The notes: generated by a model not told the origin, from the sequence alone. A DNA stretch of 6,163 nt from Spirochaetales bacterium (GCA_017962865.1 JAGCUM010000234.1:1-6163); one strand, 5' to 3'; positions 1 to 5,970 are shown, counted from the stretch's first letter. Numbers and translations are program-made.

Positions 1-259
1 CACGGGGAAGCTTTCCGGCCTTGCGCACGGGGATGAACGGCTTGTGAAGCAGATAGGAAAGCGGCATGCCGAGGATGAAGCCTCTGGACTCCGCACCTGC
101 TATGGCATCGAACTCGAGACCGTCGAGAAGCTTTACAAGCTCGTCTACTGCAAGCTTGAGTCCGTCTGCATCCTCCAGAACTCCGGTGATGTCGCGGAAC
201 ATGATTCCGGGCTGTGGGAAATCGGGGATTGTAATGATATAGTCTTCAACTTTCTTCAT
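1..259 (-). CDS. apt: Adenine phosphoribosyltransferase, N-terminal half (3' end outside window)
   Basis: Cytoplasmic purine-salvage enzyme that joins adenine to PRPP, giving AMP and pyrophosphate. Eighty-six codons are visible, roughly half of the usual 170-180. The protein opens MKKVEDYIITIPDFPQPGI. The family's N-terminal PDFPxPGIxFRDIT block is at residues 12-25, the AGAESRGF adenine/ribose-binding segment at about 54-61, and the PVRKxGKLPR loop at about 76-86. The PRPP-binding VVDDLLATGGT motif would fall beyond the left edge. I chose the ATG at 259 because AGGAG (270-266) stands 6 bases upstream. An in-frame ATG at 274 would precede that SD and is less likely. A promoter candidate lies at 299-328, so apt need not depend on the his operon, whose last gene ends 364 bases upstream. 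Identification is firm from motif order. Proximity to hisI probably reflects neighbourhood, since both pathways only share PRPP. Confidence 0.95.
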   Translation of the reverse strand, partial: MKKVEDYIITIPDFPQPGIMFRDITGVLEDADGLKLAVDELVKLLDGLEFDAIAGAESRGFILGMPLSYLLHKPFIPVRKAGKLPR

Positions 260-260
260 G

Positions 261-274
261 GCAGGCTCCTGCAT
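261..274 (-). promoter_or_regulatory. apt ribosome binding site embedded in a small palindrome
   Basis: On the minus strand the SD AGGAG (270-266) sits inside GCAGGAGCCTGC (272-261), an inverted repeat. As RNA it could form only a 4-bp stem with a GAGC tetraloop that would partly hide the SD. The SD fixes the apt start at 259. The palindrome is seen directly; any effect on translation is inference, and the stem is weak. Confidence 0.55.
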
Positions 275-280
275 TTTGTT

Positions 281-293
281 TTGCCTTAGGCAA
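281..293. repeat. Perfect 13-bp palindrome TTGCCTTAGGCAA near the apt transcription start
   Basis: Two 6-bp arms (TTGCCT and AGGCAA) flank a single central base. The site overlaps the predicted apt start point (about 292) and lies upstream of the apt SD, a usual place for a repressor operator. It could also form a short hairpin in the apt leader, but a one-base loop forces the innermost pairs open. No regulator family is recognised. Confidence 0.4.
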
Positions 294-298
294 TGAGA

Positions 299-328
299 AT
301 GTTACCACAAGAGAAGCTTTGCAGTAAA
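299..328 (-). promoter_or_regulatory. Candidate housekeeping promoter for apt
   Basis: Reading the minus strand, TTTACT (328-323) is followed after 18 bases by TAACAT (304-299). A TG dinucleotide one base upstream of the latter gives an extended -10 element. Transcription would start near 292 and give a leader of about 33 bases. The -35 match is only partial, so the call rests on the extended -10 and the position in front of apt. Confidence 0.45.
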
Positions 329-370
329 CCGAAATCCCCTGAGACCCGGCCCGAATAAACTGATACATTA

Positions 371-389
371 GTGTGCAATTTTTTCACAC
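371..389. promoter_or_regulatory. Inverted repeat GTGTG-N9-CACAC, possible activator site
   Basis: GTGTG (371-375) and CACAC (385-389) are inverted around a T-rich centre. The right half, TTTTCACAC (381-389), recurs exactly at 431-439, 50 bases downstream. The site lies about 155-170 bases upstream of the predicted sigma-54 transcription start, within the usual range for enhancer-binding activators. The repeat is visible; the role is inferred and the activator unknown. Confidence 0.35.
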
Positions 390-398
390 CGCATACAA

Positions 399-412
399 AA
401 ACTGCACAGTTT
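399..412. promoter_or_regulatory. Palindrome AAACTG-CA-CAGTTT, possible activator site
   Basis: A perfect pair of 6-bp arms around CA, centred about 136 bases upstream of the predicted sigma-54 start. It sits between the GTGTG/CACAC inverted repeat and the T-tract region. Size and position suit a dimeric DNA-binding protein, such as a bacterial enhancer-binding protein. It matches no operator that I recognise. Confidence 0.35.
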
Positions 413-419
413 AGCAATC

Positions 420-507
420 TTTTTACATTATTTTCACACTACATTTAGGCGGTTTTTACCCTGTATTGCTGCTTTTTACACAATTTTCGGCCTTTTTTGC
501 CTGTTTT
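420..507. other. Helically phased T-tracts, predicted curved DNA upstream of the sigma-54 promoter
   Basis: T-runs of 3 to 6 bases are centred near 422, 432.5, 445, 455, 475, 485.5, 495.5 and 505.5. The steps are close to 10-10.5 bases, apart from one of 12.5 and one skipped position near 465. Such phasing on one strand gives intrinsic curvature. It lies between the putative activator sites and the promoter, where sigma-54 systems need the DNA to loop. The tract positions are read directly; curvature and function are inferred. Confidence 0.5.
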
Positions 508-514
508 CGGGCAC

Positions 515-531
515 TTGGCACGGTACTTGCT
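515..531 (+). promoter_or_regulatory. Sigma-54 (RpoN) promoter
   Basis: The bases TTGGCACGGTACTTGCT match the sigma-54 core consensus YTGGCACGrNNNTTGCW at every specified position. The invariant GG (517-518) and GC (529-530) are separated by exactly 10 bases, as the -24/-12 elements require. The predicted start is near 542. No protein gene follows on the plus strand; an intrinsic terminator follows instead, so the promoter appears to serve a small RNA. Sigma-54 promoters need an ATP-driven enhancer-binding activator. Candidate upstream sites and curved DNA lie at 371-507. The less conserved bases just upstream of the core (511-514) fit poorly. Confidence 0.87.
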
Positions 532-565
532 AATAAAAAGGCAGAGCAACAGTTTTTTTCAATAT

Positions 566-574
566 ACCTCCTTT
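566..574 (+). promoter_or_regulatory. Anti-Shine-Dalgarno-like seed in the small RNA
   Basis: The nine bases ACCTCCTTT equal the 16S rRNA 3' tail (…CACCUCCUUU). They lie between the U-run and the terminator stem with no obvious pairing partner in the RNA. They are the exact complement of a strong SD, AAAGGAGGT, such as the one before hisB (3652-3644). Read on the minus strand the site is itself an SD, but no credible gene follows it. Confidence 0.55.
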
Positions 575-584
575 TAGTGTGAAG

Positions 585-618
585 CTCCCGGATCCAGTAC
601 ATCCGGGAGTTTTCTTTT
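585..618 (+). terminator. Intrinsic terminator of the small RNA
   Basis: CTCCCGGAT (585-593) pairs perfectly with ATCCGGGAG (601-609) across a 7-base loop. TTTTCTTTT (610-618) follows at once. GAAG (581-584) can extend the stem against the first four T by A-U and G-U pairs. The U-tract is on the plus strand only. On the minus strand the same hairpin is followed by CTTCACAC, so it is not a canonical terminator for the his operon. Confidence 0.87.
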
Positions 619-623
619 ACCTG

Positions 624-944
624 TCAGAGTACTTCGTGGGTAAAACAGCTGAAAGTTCCGGTGTGGCACGCAGGTCCGTCCGGATTGACCTCGACAAGAA
701 GGGCATCGTCATCGCAGTCACTGGTAATCGAGACTATGTGCTGGAAGTTGCCGCTGGTTTCCCCCTTGAGCCAGAGCTTCTGCCTGGATCTGGAGAAGAA
801 GCAGGTTAGTTTTCTCTCTATCGAGATTTCAAGAGACTCCCTGTTCATGTAGGCAAGAGTCAGCACCTGCTTGGTTTTGTGATCGATTATGATGGCCGGA
901 ATCAGGCCGTTGGCGTCGAATTTCAAAGCATTGATATCGGTCAT
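624..944 (-). CDS. hisI: Phosphoribosyl-AMP cyclohydrolase (monofunctional HisI)
   Basis: Third step of histidine synthesis: opens the adenine ring of phosphoribosyl-AMP to give ProFAR. The 106-residue protein has the whole cyclohydrolase core: AYMN (31-34), [18 protein letters not shown] (49-66), then DCDDD (76-80) with the metal-binding aspartates and Cys77, and [11 protein letters not shown] (91-101) with zinc ligands Cys93 and Cys100. It stops there, so the phosphoribosyl-ATP pyrophosphatase (HisE) domain fused to HisI in many bacteria is absent and must be encoded elsewhere. The start at 944 has AGGAGA (959-954) 9 bases upstream, and this SD overlaps the hisF stop codon TAG (960-958). 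The gap to hisF is 13 bases, the widest in the operon. This appears to be the last his gene. The stop codon faces the end of the convergent small RNA. Confidence 0.97.
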   Translation of the reverse strand: MTDINALKFDANGLIPAIIIDHKTKQVLTLAYMNRESLEISIERKLTCFFSRSRQKLWLKGETSGNFQHIVSITSDCDDDALLVEVNPDGPACHTGTFSCFTHEVL

Positions 945-957
945 AAGCTATTGTCTC

Positions 958-1719
958 CTAAATCAGCCTCATCGGAATCCCCTGGCGTGATAGCTCCTCT
1001 TTCAGGGTCCTTATGCTCACCTCACCGAAGTGGAAAATGGAGGCGGCAAGACCCGCATCCACCCTGGGAAGGGTTTTGAACAGTGCCACGAAGTCTTCGA
1101 TGCACCCCGCTCCTCCGCTGGCAATCACGGGGACGCTGACTGCATCGGACACCGCCCTGAGCATCTCCAGATCGAAGCCCTTCTTCACTCCGTCGGTATC
1201 GATGCTGTTGAGCACGACCTCCCCTGCACCGTTGTTCACGCAGTCGGAAATCCATTTCACCGCCTCCAGGCCAGTGTTCTCCCTTCCGCCCTTGGCAAAG
1301 ACCCTGAAGACCCCGTCTACCCGTTTCACATCGGCGGAAATCACCACGCACTGGCTGCCGTACCTGAGGGCGGCTTCCTTCACGAGGGAGTGGTTTCTGA
1401 TGGCGCCTGAGTTCACGCTGACCTTGTCGGCCCCGCACTTAAGGACGCGATCGAAATCTTCTATTGAGTTTATTCCTCCTCCTACTGTCAGGGGGATGAA
1501 GACCTTCTCTGCTGCCTGCCTCAGAATATCGGTAAAAATAGCCCTTCCCTCAGCGGAAGCGGTTATATCGTAGAAAACAAGTTCATCGGCACCGCAGCGG
1601 CTGTAGTAATCGGCAAGGTCCACCGGTGACGAAACATCACGGATTCCTTCGAAATTGACACCCTTGACGACCCTGCCGTCACGCACGTCCAGACAAGGGA
1701 TGATTCTCTTGGTTATCAT
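958..1719 (-). CDS. hisF: Imidazole glycerol phosphate synthase, cyclase subunit
   Basis: With HisH it converts PRFAR and ammonia from glutamine into imidazoleglycerol phosphate and AICAR. The protein has 253 residues, the normal length, and a half-barrel-duplicated (beta/alpha)8 fold. The catalytic aspartates are Asp11 (PCLDVRDGR) and Asp130 (ISADVKR). The four residues of the ammonia gate described for the Thermotoga enzyme, Arg5, Glu46, Lys99 and Glu167, are all at the same numbers here. Phosphate-binding segments are VGGGIN (79-84) and ASGGAG (200-205), and LNSIDTDG is at 170-177. The start overlaps the hisA stop as ATGA (1719-1716), with GGAGG (1731-1727) 7 bases upstream, so the two are probably translationally coupled. 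Nothing suggests loss of activity. Confidence 0.98.
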   Translation of the reverse strand: MITKRIIPCLDVRDGRVVKGVNFEGIRDVSSPVDLADYYSRCGADELVFYDITASAEGRAIFTDILRQAAEKVFIPLTVGGGINSIEDFDRVLKCGADKVSVNSGAIRNHSLVKEAALRYGSQCVVISADVKRVDGVFRVFAKGGRENTGLEAVKWISDCVNNGAGEVVLNSIDTDGVKKGFDLEMLRAVSDAVSVPVIASGGAGCIEDFVALFKTLPRVDAGLAASIFHFGEVSIRTLKEELSRQGIPMRLI

Positions 1720-2438
1720 GACTTTTCCTCCGCAACTGCAATTGCATCCTCAAGCCTTATGGCCCCGGTATAGTAGGCCTTGCCGATGATGGCACCGTAG
1801 ACACCGATTTCCATCAGGGAACGAACATCGTCCAGGTCCGATACCCCGCCGGATGCGGTTATATCCATGGAGACCTGCGAGACAATCTTCCTGTAGAGAT
1901 CGAGGTTGGTTCCCTTCATGGCTCCGTCCTTGGAGATGTCGGTGACTATGGCGGTCCTTACGCCTTCGTCTTCAAGTTCCTTCAGAAAGTCCAGCCCGTC
2001 CTTGTCCGACTTCTCCAGCCATCCCTTGACCGCGACTTTACCGTCCTTCAGGTCCACTCCGACTGCAATCCTCGGGCCGTATTTTTGCAGCGCCTCCTTT
2101 CTGAAAGCGGGGTCTTCCAAGGCAGCGGTTCCCAGTATCACACGGGATATTCCGGCATCAAGATAGCGCTCAACGGTAGCCAGATTTCTGATACCACCTC
2201 CGATTTCAGTGAGTATATTCGGATACTGAGCTATCTTTTTCACGACATCAATATTAATTGCAGAGCCTTCCCTTGCCCCGTCCAGATCTACGATATGGAT
2301 TGCCTTGCAGCCCTTGGAGATGAAGTCTTCGGCAACTTCCCACGGTCTTTCGCTATAGACCGTCACCTGATTGTAATCGCCCTTGTAGAGGCGCACGGCC
2401 TTGCCGCCCAGGATATCGATTGCAGGAAATATCAGCAT
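1716..2438 (-). CDS. hisA: ProFAR isomerase, 1-(5-phosphoribosyl)-5-[(5-phosphoribosylamino)methylideneamino]imidazole-4-carboxamide isomerase
   Basis: Catalyses the Amadori rearrangement of ProFAR to PRFAR, the substrate of HisHF. The 240-residue (beta/alpha)8 barrel is of usual length. Acid/base catalysts are Asp8 (FPAIDI) and Asp129 (VGVDLKDG). Phosphate-binding glycines are in EIGGGIR (78-84) and ASGGVSD (195-201). VTDISKDG (165-172) carries the second-half phosphate loop and IIGKA (217-221) is near the C-terminus. Trp140 in VKGWLEKS is the residue associated with ProFAR binding in this family. The bifunctional PriA form of actinobacteria also acts on PRA, but nothing here requires that reading. 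The start at 2438 follows the hisH stop after one base, with GGAGGT (2452-2447) 8 bases upstream inside hisH. Confidence 0.98.
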   Translation of the reverse strand: MLIFPAIDILGGKAVRLYKGDYNQVTVYSERPWEVAEDFISKGCKAIHIVDLDGAREGSAINIDVVKKIAQYPNILTEIGGGIRNLATVERYLDAGISRVILGTAALEDPAFRKEALQKYGPRIAVGVDLKDGKVAVKGWLEKSDKDGLDFLKELEDEGVRTAIVTDISKDGAMKGTNLDLYRKIVSQVSMDITASGGVSDLDDVRSLMEIGVYGAIIGKAYYTGAIRLEDAIAVAEEKS

Positions 2439-2439
2439 A

Positions 2440-3051
2440 TCAGCTTACCTCCACGAAGGCTCTGAGGATATTCAGACCTACATCTCCGCTCTTCTCCGGA
2501 TGGAACTGACATCCGAAGACATTGTCCTTCTCCACGCTTGCAGTCAGAAGCCCGCCGTATTCGGTTACCGCAGTAGTACTGCTTTCGCATCCGGTTGCGT
2601 GGTAGGAATGGACGAAGTATACGTAGTCCCCTTCCTTTATGTATCGGAACAACCTGCTCCTGTTTCTGAAAATCAGGGCATTCCACCCTATCTGCGGAAT
2701 CTTCAGACCTTTCTCTATTGTCTCCGCTATCGGTCTGACTTCCCCGGGTATGAGGCCCAGCCCCTCGTGGATGCCGTCCTCATAGTCCCTGTCGAAGAGC
2801 ATCTGCATTCCCAGACAGATTCCGAGCAGAGGTTTGCCGTTTCGGACAAGCTGAAGCACCGTTTCCTCAAGGCCGCTCTCCTTCAGGGCCTGCCGGGCAT
2901 CCTTGAATGCACCTACCCCGGGAAGAACCAGCCTGTCGGCTCTTGTGAGAACATCGGGATCCCTCGTGACACAGGCATGCTCTCCAATGGCAGCAAAGGA
3001 ACTCTGCAGCGAGAACAGGTTTCCGACGCCGTAATCAATGATGGCAGTCAT
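2440..3051 (-). CDS. hisH: Imidazole glycerol phosphate synthase, glutamine amidotransferase subunit
   Basis: Class I glutaminase that feeds ammonia through the HisF barrel. The 203 residues are of normal length. The catalytic triad is visible as Cys79 in GICLGMQ (77-83), with His184 and Glu186 in CQFHPEKSG (181-189). The oxyanion strand PGVGAF is at 44-49 and the N-terminal [12 protein letters not shown] is typical. The start shares one base with the hisB stop (TGATG, 3053-3049), with AGGAG (3063-3059) 7 bases upstream inside the hisB tail. Gene order hisH-hisA-hisF splits the two synthase subunits by hisA, as is common. It is complete and looks functional. Confidence 0.98.
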   Translation of the reverse strand: MTAIIDYGVGNLFSLQSSFAAIGEHACVTRDPDVLTRADRLVLPGVGAFKDARQALKESGLEETVLQLVRNGKPLLGICLGMQMLFDRDYEDGIHEGLGLIPGEVRPIAETIEKGLKIPQIGWNALIFRNRSRLFRYIKEGDYVYFVHSYHATGCESSTTAVTEYGGLLTASVEKDNVFGCQFHPEKSGDVGLNILRAFVEVS

Positions 3052-3638
3052 CAGAGCACTCCTTTCGTAGAGGGAATCTCATCCTTGGCTCTGGGATCCG
3101 AAGCCACGGCCTTGGCCAGAGCGCGTGCAACCGCCTTGAACATGCCCTCGGCGATGTGGTGGGAGTTGCGCCCGTCAAGCTGCCTGATGTGTAGGGTTAT
3201 GCCCGAATTGGATGCAAAGGCAATGAAGAACTCCTCAACCAGCTGGGTATCAAAGGTTCCGATCTTCTCGGTCCTGAAGGAGGCGTTGAAACAGAGCATC
3301 CCGCGACCCGAGATATCGACCGACACAAGGATCAGGGCCTCGTCCATCGGAAGGATGATATCGCCGTAACGGCAGATTCCCCTCTTGTCCCCCAAGGCGG
3401 CCTTGAATGCCTGTCCCAGGGCTATGCCGATATCCTCCACGCTGTGGTGGTCATCGACATAGGTGTCGCCCTTGCAGGTAAGATCCAGGTCGAATCTTCC
3501 GTGACGTGAGAACAGTGTCAGCATGTGGTCAAGAAAACCCACGCCGCTGGTGATGTTTCCCTGTCCGTTTCCGTCGATGTCCAGTCTGAGGCATATATCT
3601 GTCTCAGCAGTCTTTCTCTTTATCTCAGAGCTTCTCAT
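3051..3638 (-). CDS. hisB: Imidazoleglycerol-phosphate dehydratase (monofunctional HisB)
   Basis: Dehydrates imidazoleglycerol phosphate to imidazole acetol phosphate; manganese-dependent and oligomeric. The 195 residues match the stand-alone dehydratase. Metal-ligand motifs are DDHHSVED (62-69) and SHHIAEG (159-165), with GFLDHML at 34-40 and the C-terminal PSTKGVL typical of the family. The N-terminal histidinol-phosphate phosphatase domain found in enterobacterial HisB is absent, so a separate phosphatase must exist elsewhere. The start at 3638 lies 14 bases inside hisC, the largest overlap in the operon. AAAGGAGGT (3652-3644), within hisC, provides a very strong SD with AGGAGG 6 bases from the start. 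That nonamer is the exact complement of the seed in the small RNA at 542-618. Confidence 0.98.
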   Translation of the reverse strand: MRSSEIKRKTAETDICLRLDIDGNGQGNITSGVGFLDHMLTLFSRHGRFDLDLTCKGDTYVDDHHSVEDIGIALGQAFKAALGDKRGICRYGDIILPMDEALILVSVDISGRGMLCFNASFRTEKIGTFDTQLVEEFFIAFASNSGITLHIRQLDGRNSHHIAEGMFKAVARALAKAVASDPRAKDEIPSTKGVL

Positions 3639-4692
3639 CCAGAACCTCCTTTGCAGCCTTCAGAAATGCTTCCATACTTTGGCGCGATCCGATCGTGACC
3701 CTGCACCAGTTCGATATCCTCTCCTTGGTGAAATGTCTTACAAGAATGCCTTTCTCCTTGAGAATACTGTAGAATTCTCCACCTTCCACCTTGTCAGAGG
3801 ACACGAAAATGAAATTCGCACAGGACGGAAGAACCTTGAATCCGAGCTTCTGCAGACCCTCGACCGTGAAGGCCCTGTTCTCCATTATGGTCCTGCAGTT
3901 GGCCTTCGTGTATTCCTCATCCGAAAGGATTCCTATGCCCATGGCGCTGGTCACGGAATTGATGTTGTAGGGATTGGTCGAGTATTTGATTGTATTCAGA
4001 TCGGCTATGATTTCCCTCGATCCTATTCCGTATCCGAGTCTTCCGCCTGCAAAGCTCCTGGACTTGGAGAAGGTCTGGCACACGAGGACGTTCGGATACT
4101 TCTTAGTCAGCGGAATGCAGCTCTCTGCCCCGAAATCCACATAGGCCTCGTCCACGACTACAATCCTCGAAAGATCGGAGGCGACGAGACGCTCGATTTC
4201 GGACACGGGAAGGGCCACGCCCGTAGGAGCGTTGGGATTGGCGATGAAAACGGTCCCCTTTTTGCCGATATAGTCATCGACACACAGTGAAAAGTCCTCG
4301 CGAAGGGCAATCGTCTCATAGGCAGAACCGTTGAGCTCTGCGAAAACCGGATAGAAGCCGTATGTTACATCCGCAAACAGCGCCGGGTTTTTCTTGTCCG
4401 TATAGGCCATGAAGGCGAAGTTCAGAATCTCATCCGAGCCGTTGGTCGCAAGGACCATGTCATAGTCCACTCCATAGGTCCTCGCAATTGCCTTTGTAAG
4501 CTCTGCGGAGTTCGGGTCGCTGTAGAGATTAAGGCTTCTTGTATTCTGCGCAGCATAGGCGAGGGCCTTGGCCGATGGCGGGAAAGGACTCTCGTTCGTG
4601 TTCAGCTTGATGTAGCGCTGCATGTCCTGGGGCTGCTCGCCGGGGACATAGGGCTCGAGGTTCTTGTATTTATAAGAGAGAAATCCGCTCAT
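3625..4692 (-). CDS. hisC: Histidinol-phosphate aminotransferase
   Basis: PLP enzyme of fold type I that converts imidazole acetol phosphate and glutamate to histidinol phosphate and 2-oxoglutarate. The 355 residues are of normal length. It has LNTNESPF (30-37), the NPNAPTG loop (152-158), DEAYVDFG (181-188) with the PLP-ring aspartate, and the Schiff-base lysine Lys210 in [11 protein letters not shown]. Arg218 in GRLGYG and Arg331 in CRVTIG are candidates for phosphate and carboxylate contacts. Aminotransferases of this type can also act on aromatic amino acids, but the operon position makes HisC the best call. The start at 4692 overlaps the hisD stop as ATGA, with AAGGAG (4706-4701) 8 bases upstream. 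Confidence 0.97.
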   Translation of the reverse strand: MSGFLSYKYKNLEPYVPGEQPQDMQRYIKLNTNESPFPPSAKALAYAAQNTRSLNLYSDPNSAELTKAIARTYGVDYDMVLATNGSDEILNFAFMAYTDKKNPALFADVTYGFYPVFAELNGSAYETIALREDFSLCVDDYIGKKGTVFIANPNAPTGVALPVSEIERLVASDLSRIVVVDEAYVDFGAESCIPLTKKYPNVLVCQTFSKSRSFAGGRLGYGIGSREIIADLNTIKYSTNPYNINSVTSAMGIGILSDEEYTKANCRTIMENRAFTVEGLQKLGFKVLPSCANFIFVSSDKVEGGEFYSILKEKGILVRHFTKERISNWCRVTIGSRQSMEAFLKAAKEVLDEKL

Positions 4693-5969
4693 TTCGAAAT
4701 CTCCTTCCTGACGATGGCGCTTCTGGCGTGTGCCTCAAGGCCCTCGCGACGTGCAAAGAATGCAATGTCGTCTGCTATCTTTGAAAGCGCCTTATCCGTA
4801 TAGTAAGTGTACTGGTACTTCTTCACGAAATCGTCGACCGAAAGCGGAGAAGAGAACCTTGCGGTTCCGCTTGTGGGCAGGGTGTGGTTGGGTCCTGCCA
4901 TGTAGTCACCCAGAGCCTCGGGGCAGTTGCGGCCGAGGAACACGGAACCGGCGTTGTGAATCCGATCCAGATAATCGAACGGATTGTCCACACACAGTTC
5001 CAGGTGCTCGGGTGCGATCCTGTCGCTTATCTCTATAGCCTGCTCGATTGAGGAGGCTATGATTATCTTTCCGTTGGTCTCGATCGAGTCTCGGGCAATG
5101 TCTTCCCTTGGCAGGACTGCAAGCTGCTTCTCGAGCTCAGATGCAACTTTCTCTGCCAGCTGTCTGTCGGTCACGATCAGCACGGCAGAGGCATTACGGT
5201 CATGTTCTGCCTGACTGAGCATGTCTGCAGCAATGACCTGAGGGTCAGATAATCCATCGGAAATGATGAGTATCTCACTCGGTCCGGCTATCATATCGAT
5301 TCCGACCTCGCTTGAGACCTGCTTCTTTGCCTCAGCCACGAATATGTTTCCGGGACCTACGATCTTATCTGCCTTAGGTATGGTCTGCGTCCCGTATGCC
5401 AGGGCTGCGATGGCCTGCGCACCGCCTACGTTGAACACACTGTCCACGCCTGCGACGTATGCTGCTGCAAGGACATCGTTTCCGATTCTGCCGTCCTTTC
5501 CCGGAGGGCTTACCATAACGACCTCGGGCACACCCGCAAGCTTAGCGGGAATGGTATCCATCAGAACCGTTGAAGGATAGGCTGCAGTCCCGCCGGGAAC
5601 GTAGATACCGGCCACCGAAACCGGGATTATCTTCTGGCCCAACACGACACCGTCGGCCTCTTTGATCTCGAAACCCTTTCTGACCTGTCTGCTGTGGTAG
5701 GACCGGATGTTTTCAGCAGCTTTCTCAAGTACTTTCAGAAAGCTCTTGTCCACGGCCTTTGCCGCAGCCTCGATTTCCGAACGGGGAACCTCGATGGAGC
5801 GGATCTCGACCCCGTCGAATCTGAGCGTGAACTGCTTCAGTGCCTCGTCTCCTCTGCTGCGGACCTCGGCTATGATTGCCGCTACAGGAGCCGAAACATC
5901 CTTGGAAGAAGATGAACGGGCGAATATCTCGCTTTCGGGTACCGTACTGTAATCCATTATCTTGATCAT
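4689..5969 (-). CDS. hisD: Histidinol dehydrogenase
   Basis: Catalyses the last two steps, NAD-dependent four-electron oxidation of L-histidinol to L-histidine; zinc-dependent homodimer. It has 426 residues, the usual length. Zinc ligands line up with the E. coli enzyme as Gln253 and His256 (LSQAEHD), Asp355 (LGDYMAG) and His414 (EAHARS). The catalytic Glu321-His322 pair is in APEHLEL. Other signatures are GPGNIFVAEAKKQV (205-218), MIAGPSEIL (226-234) and GPNHTLPTSGTARFSS (359-374). The start at 5969 lies one base after the hisG stop, with GGAGG (5980-5976) 6 bases upstream. A second in-frame ATG four codons later lacks such an SD. It is complete, with no unusual substitutions seen. Confidence 0.98.
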   Translation of the reverse strand: MIKIMDYSTVPESEIFARSSSSKDVSAPVAAIIAEVRSRGDEALKQFTLRFDGVEIRSIEVPRSEIEAAAKAVDKSFLKVLEKAAENIRSYHSRQVRKGFEIKEADGVVLGQKIIPVSVAGIYVPGGTAAYPSTVLMDTIPAKLAGVPEVVMVSPPGKDGRIGNDVLAAAYVAGVDSVFNVGGAQAIAALAYGTQTIPKADKIVGPGNIFVAEAKKQVSSEVGIDMIAGPSEILIISDGLSDPQVIAADMLSQAEHDRNASAVLIVTDRQLAEKVASELEKQLAVLPREDIARDSIETNGKIIIASSIEQAIEISDRIAPEHLELCVDNPFDYLDRIHNAGSVFLGRNCPEALGDYMAGPNHTLPTSGTARFSSPLSVDDFVKKYQYTYYTDKALSKIADDIAFFARREGLEAHARSAIVRKEISK

Positions 5970-5970
5970 C

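Larger units (their letters stand above)
542..618 (+). ncRNA. Predicted sigma-54-dependent small RNA with an anti-Shine-Dalgarno motif
   Basis: The RNA is defined by a perfect-core sigma-54 promoter (start near 542) and an intrinsic terminator ending near 618, about 77 nt in all. The 5' half looks unpaired. It holds seven consecutive U (553-559) and then ACCUCCUUU (566-574), equal to the anti-SD 3' tail of many bacterial 16S rRNAs. The 3' half is a 9-bp GC-rich hairpin with a U-rich tail. A single-stranded pairing seed, a U-run and a terminator are the usual parts of trans-acting small RNAs, some Hfq-bound. C-rich SD-binding seeds are known in the RsaE/RoxS and LhrC families, but I do not recognise this RNA as a member. 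No convincing ORF lies inside it. It ends 6 bases before the convergent hisI stop codon. Expression and targets are inferred. An alternative is a premature-termination leader, but no plus-strand gene follows. Confidence 0.7.

Noticed and set aside
44..289. Plus-strand ORF of 81 codons at the left edge
   Set aside because: It is antisense to apt, whose reading frame matches the family residue by residue.
530..562. Minus-strand mini-ORF of 10 codons (TTG start, MKKTVALPFY) behind a strong SD, AAAGGAGGT
   Set aside because: The SD-to-start spacing is only about 4 bases, the ORF is tiny and starts with TTG, and no minus-strand promoter or terminator frames it. The promoter and terminator on the plus strand explain the site better.
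585..609. The hairpin as a bidirectional terminator that also ends the his operon
   Set aside because: On the minus strand no T-run follows the stem, so an intrinsic stop in that direction is not supported. Some termination by the stem alone cannot be excluded.
260..623. A T-box, riboswitch or histidine attenuator in the intergenic region
   Set aside because: There is no run of histidine codons and no recognisable aptamer or T-box core. The region is downstream of the his operon, and the single strong hairpin belongs to the plus strand.
579..809. Plus-strand ORF of 76 codons starting with GTG inside the small RNA
   Set aside because: It runs through the terminator and then antisense to hisI, has no SD, and its sequence shows no family features. 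It is a shadow of hisI.
2401..3369. Long plus-strand ORF (322 codons) opposite hisH and hisB
   Set aside because: It lies wholly antisense to genes with intact catalytic motifs, begins with a weak start and resembles no protein. It reflects the codon bias of the real strand, as do the long plus-strand ORFs at 1013-1573 and 3523-4290.
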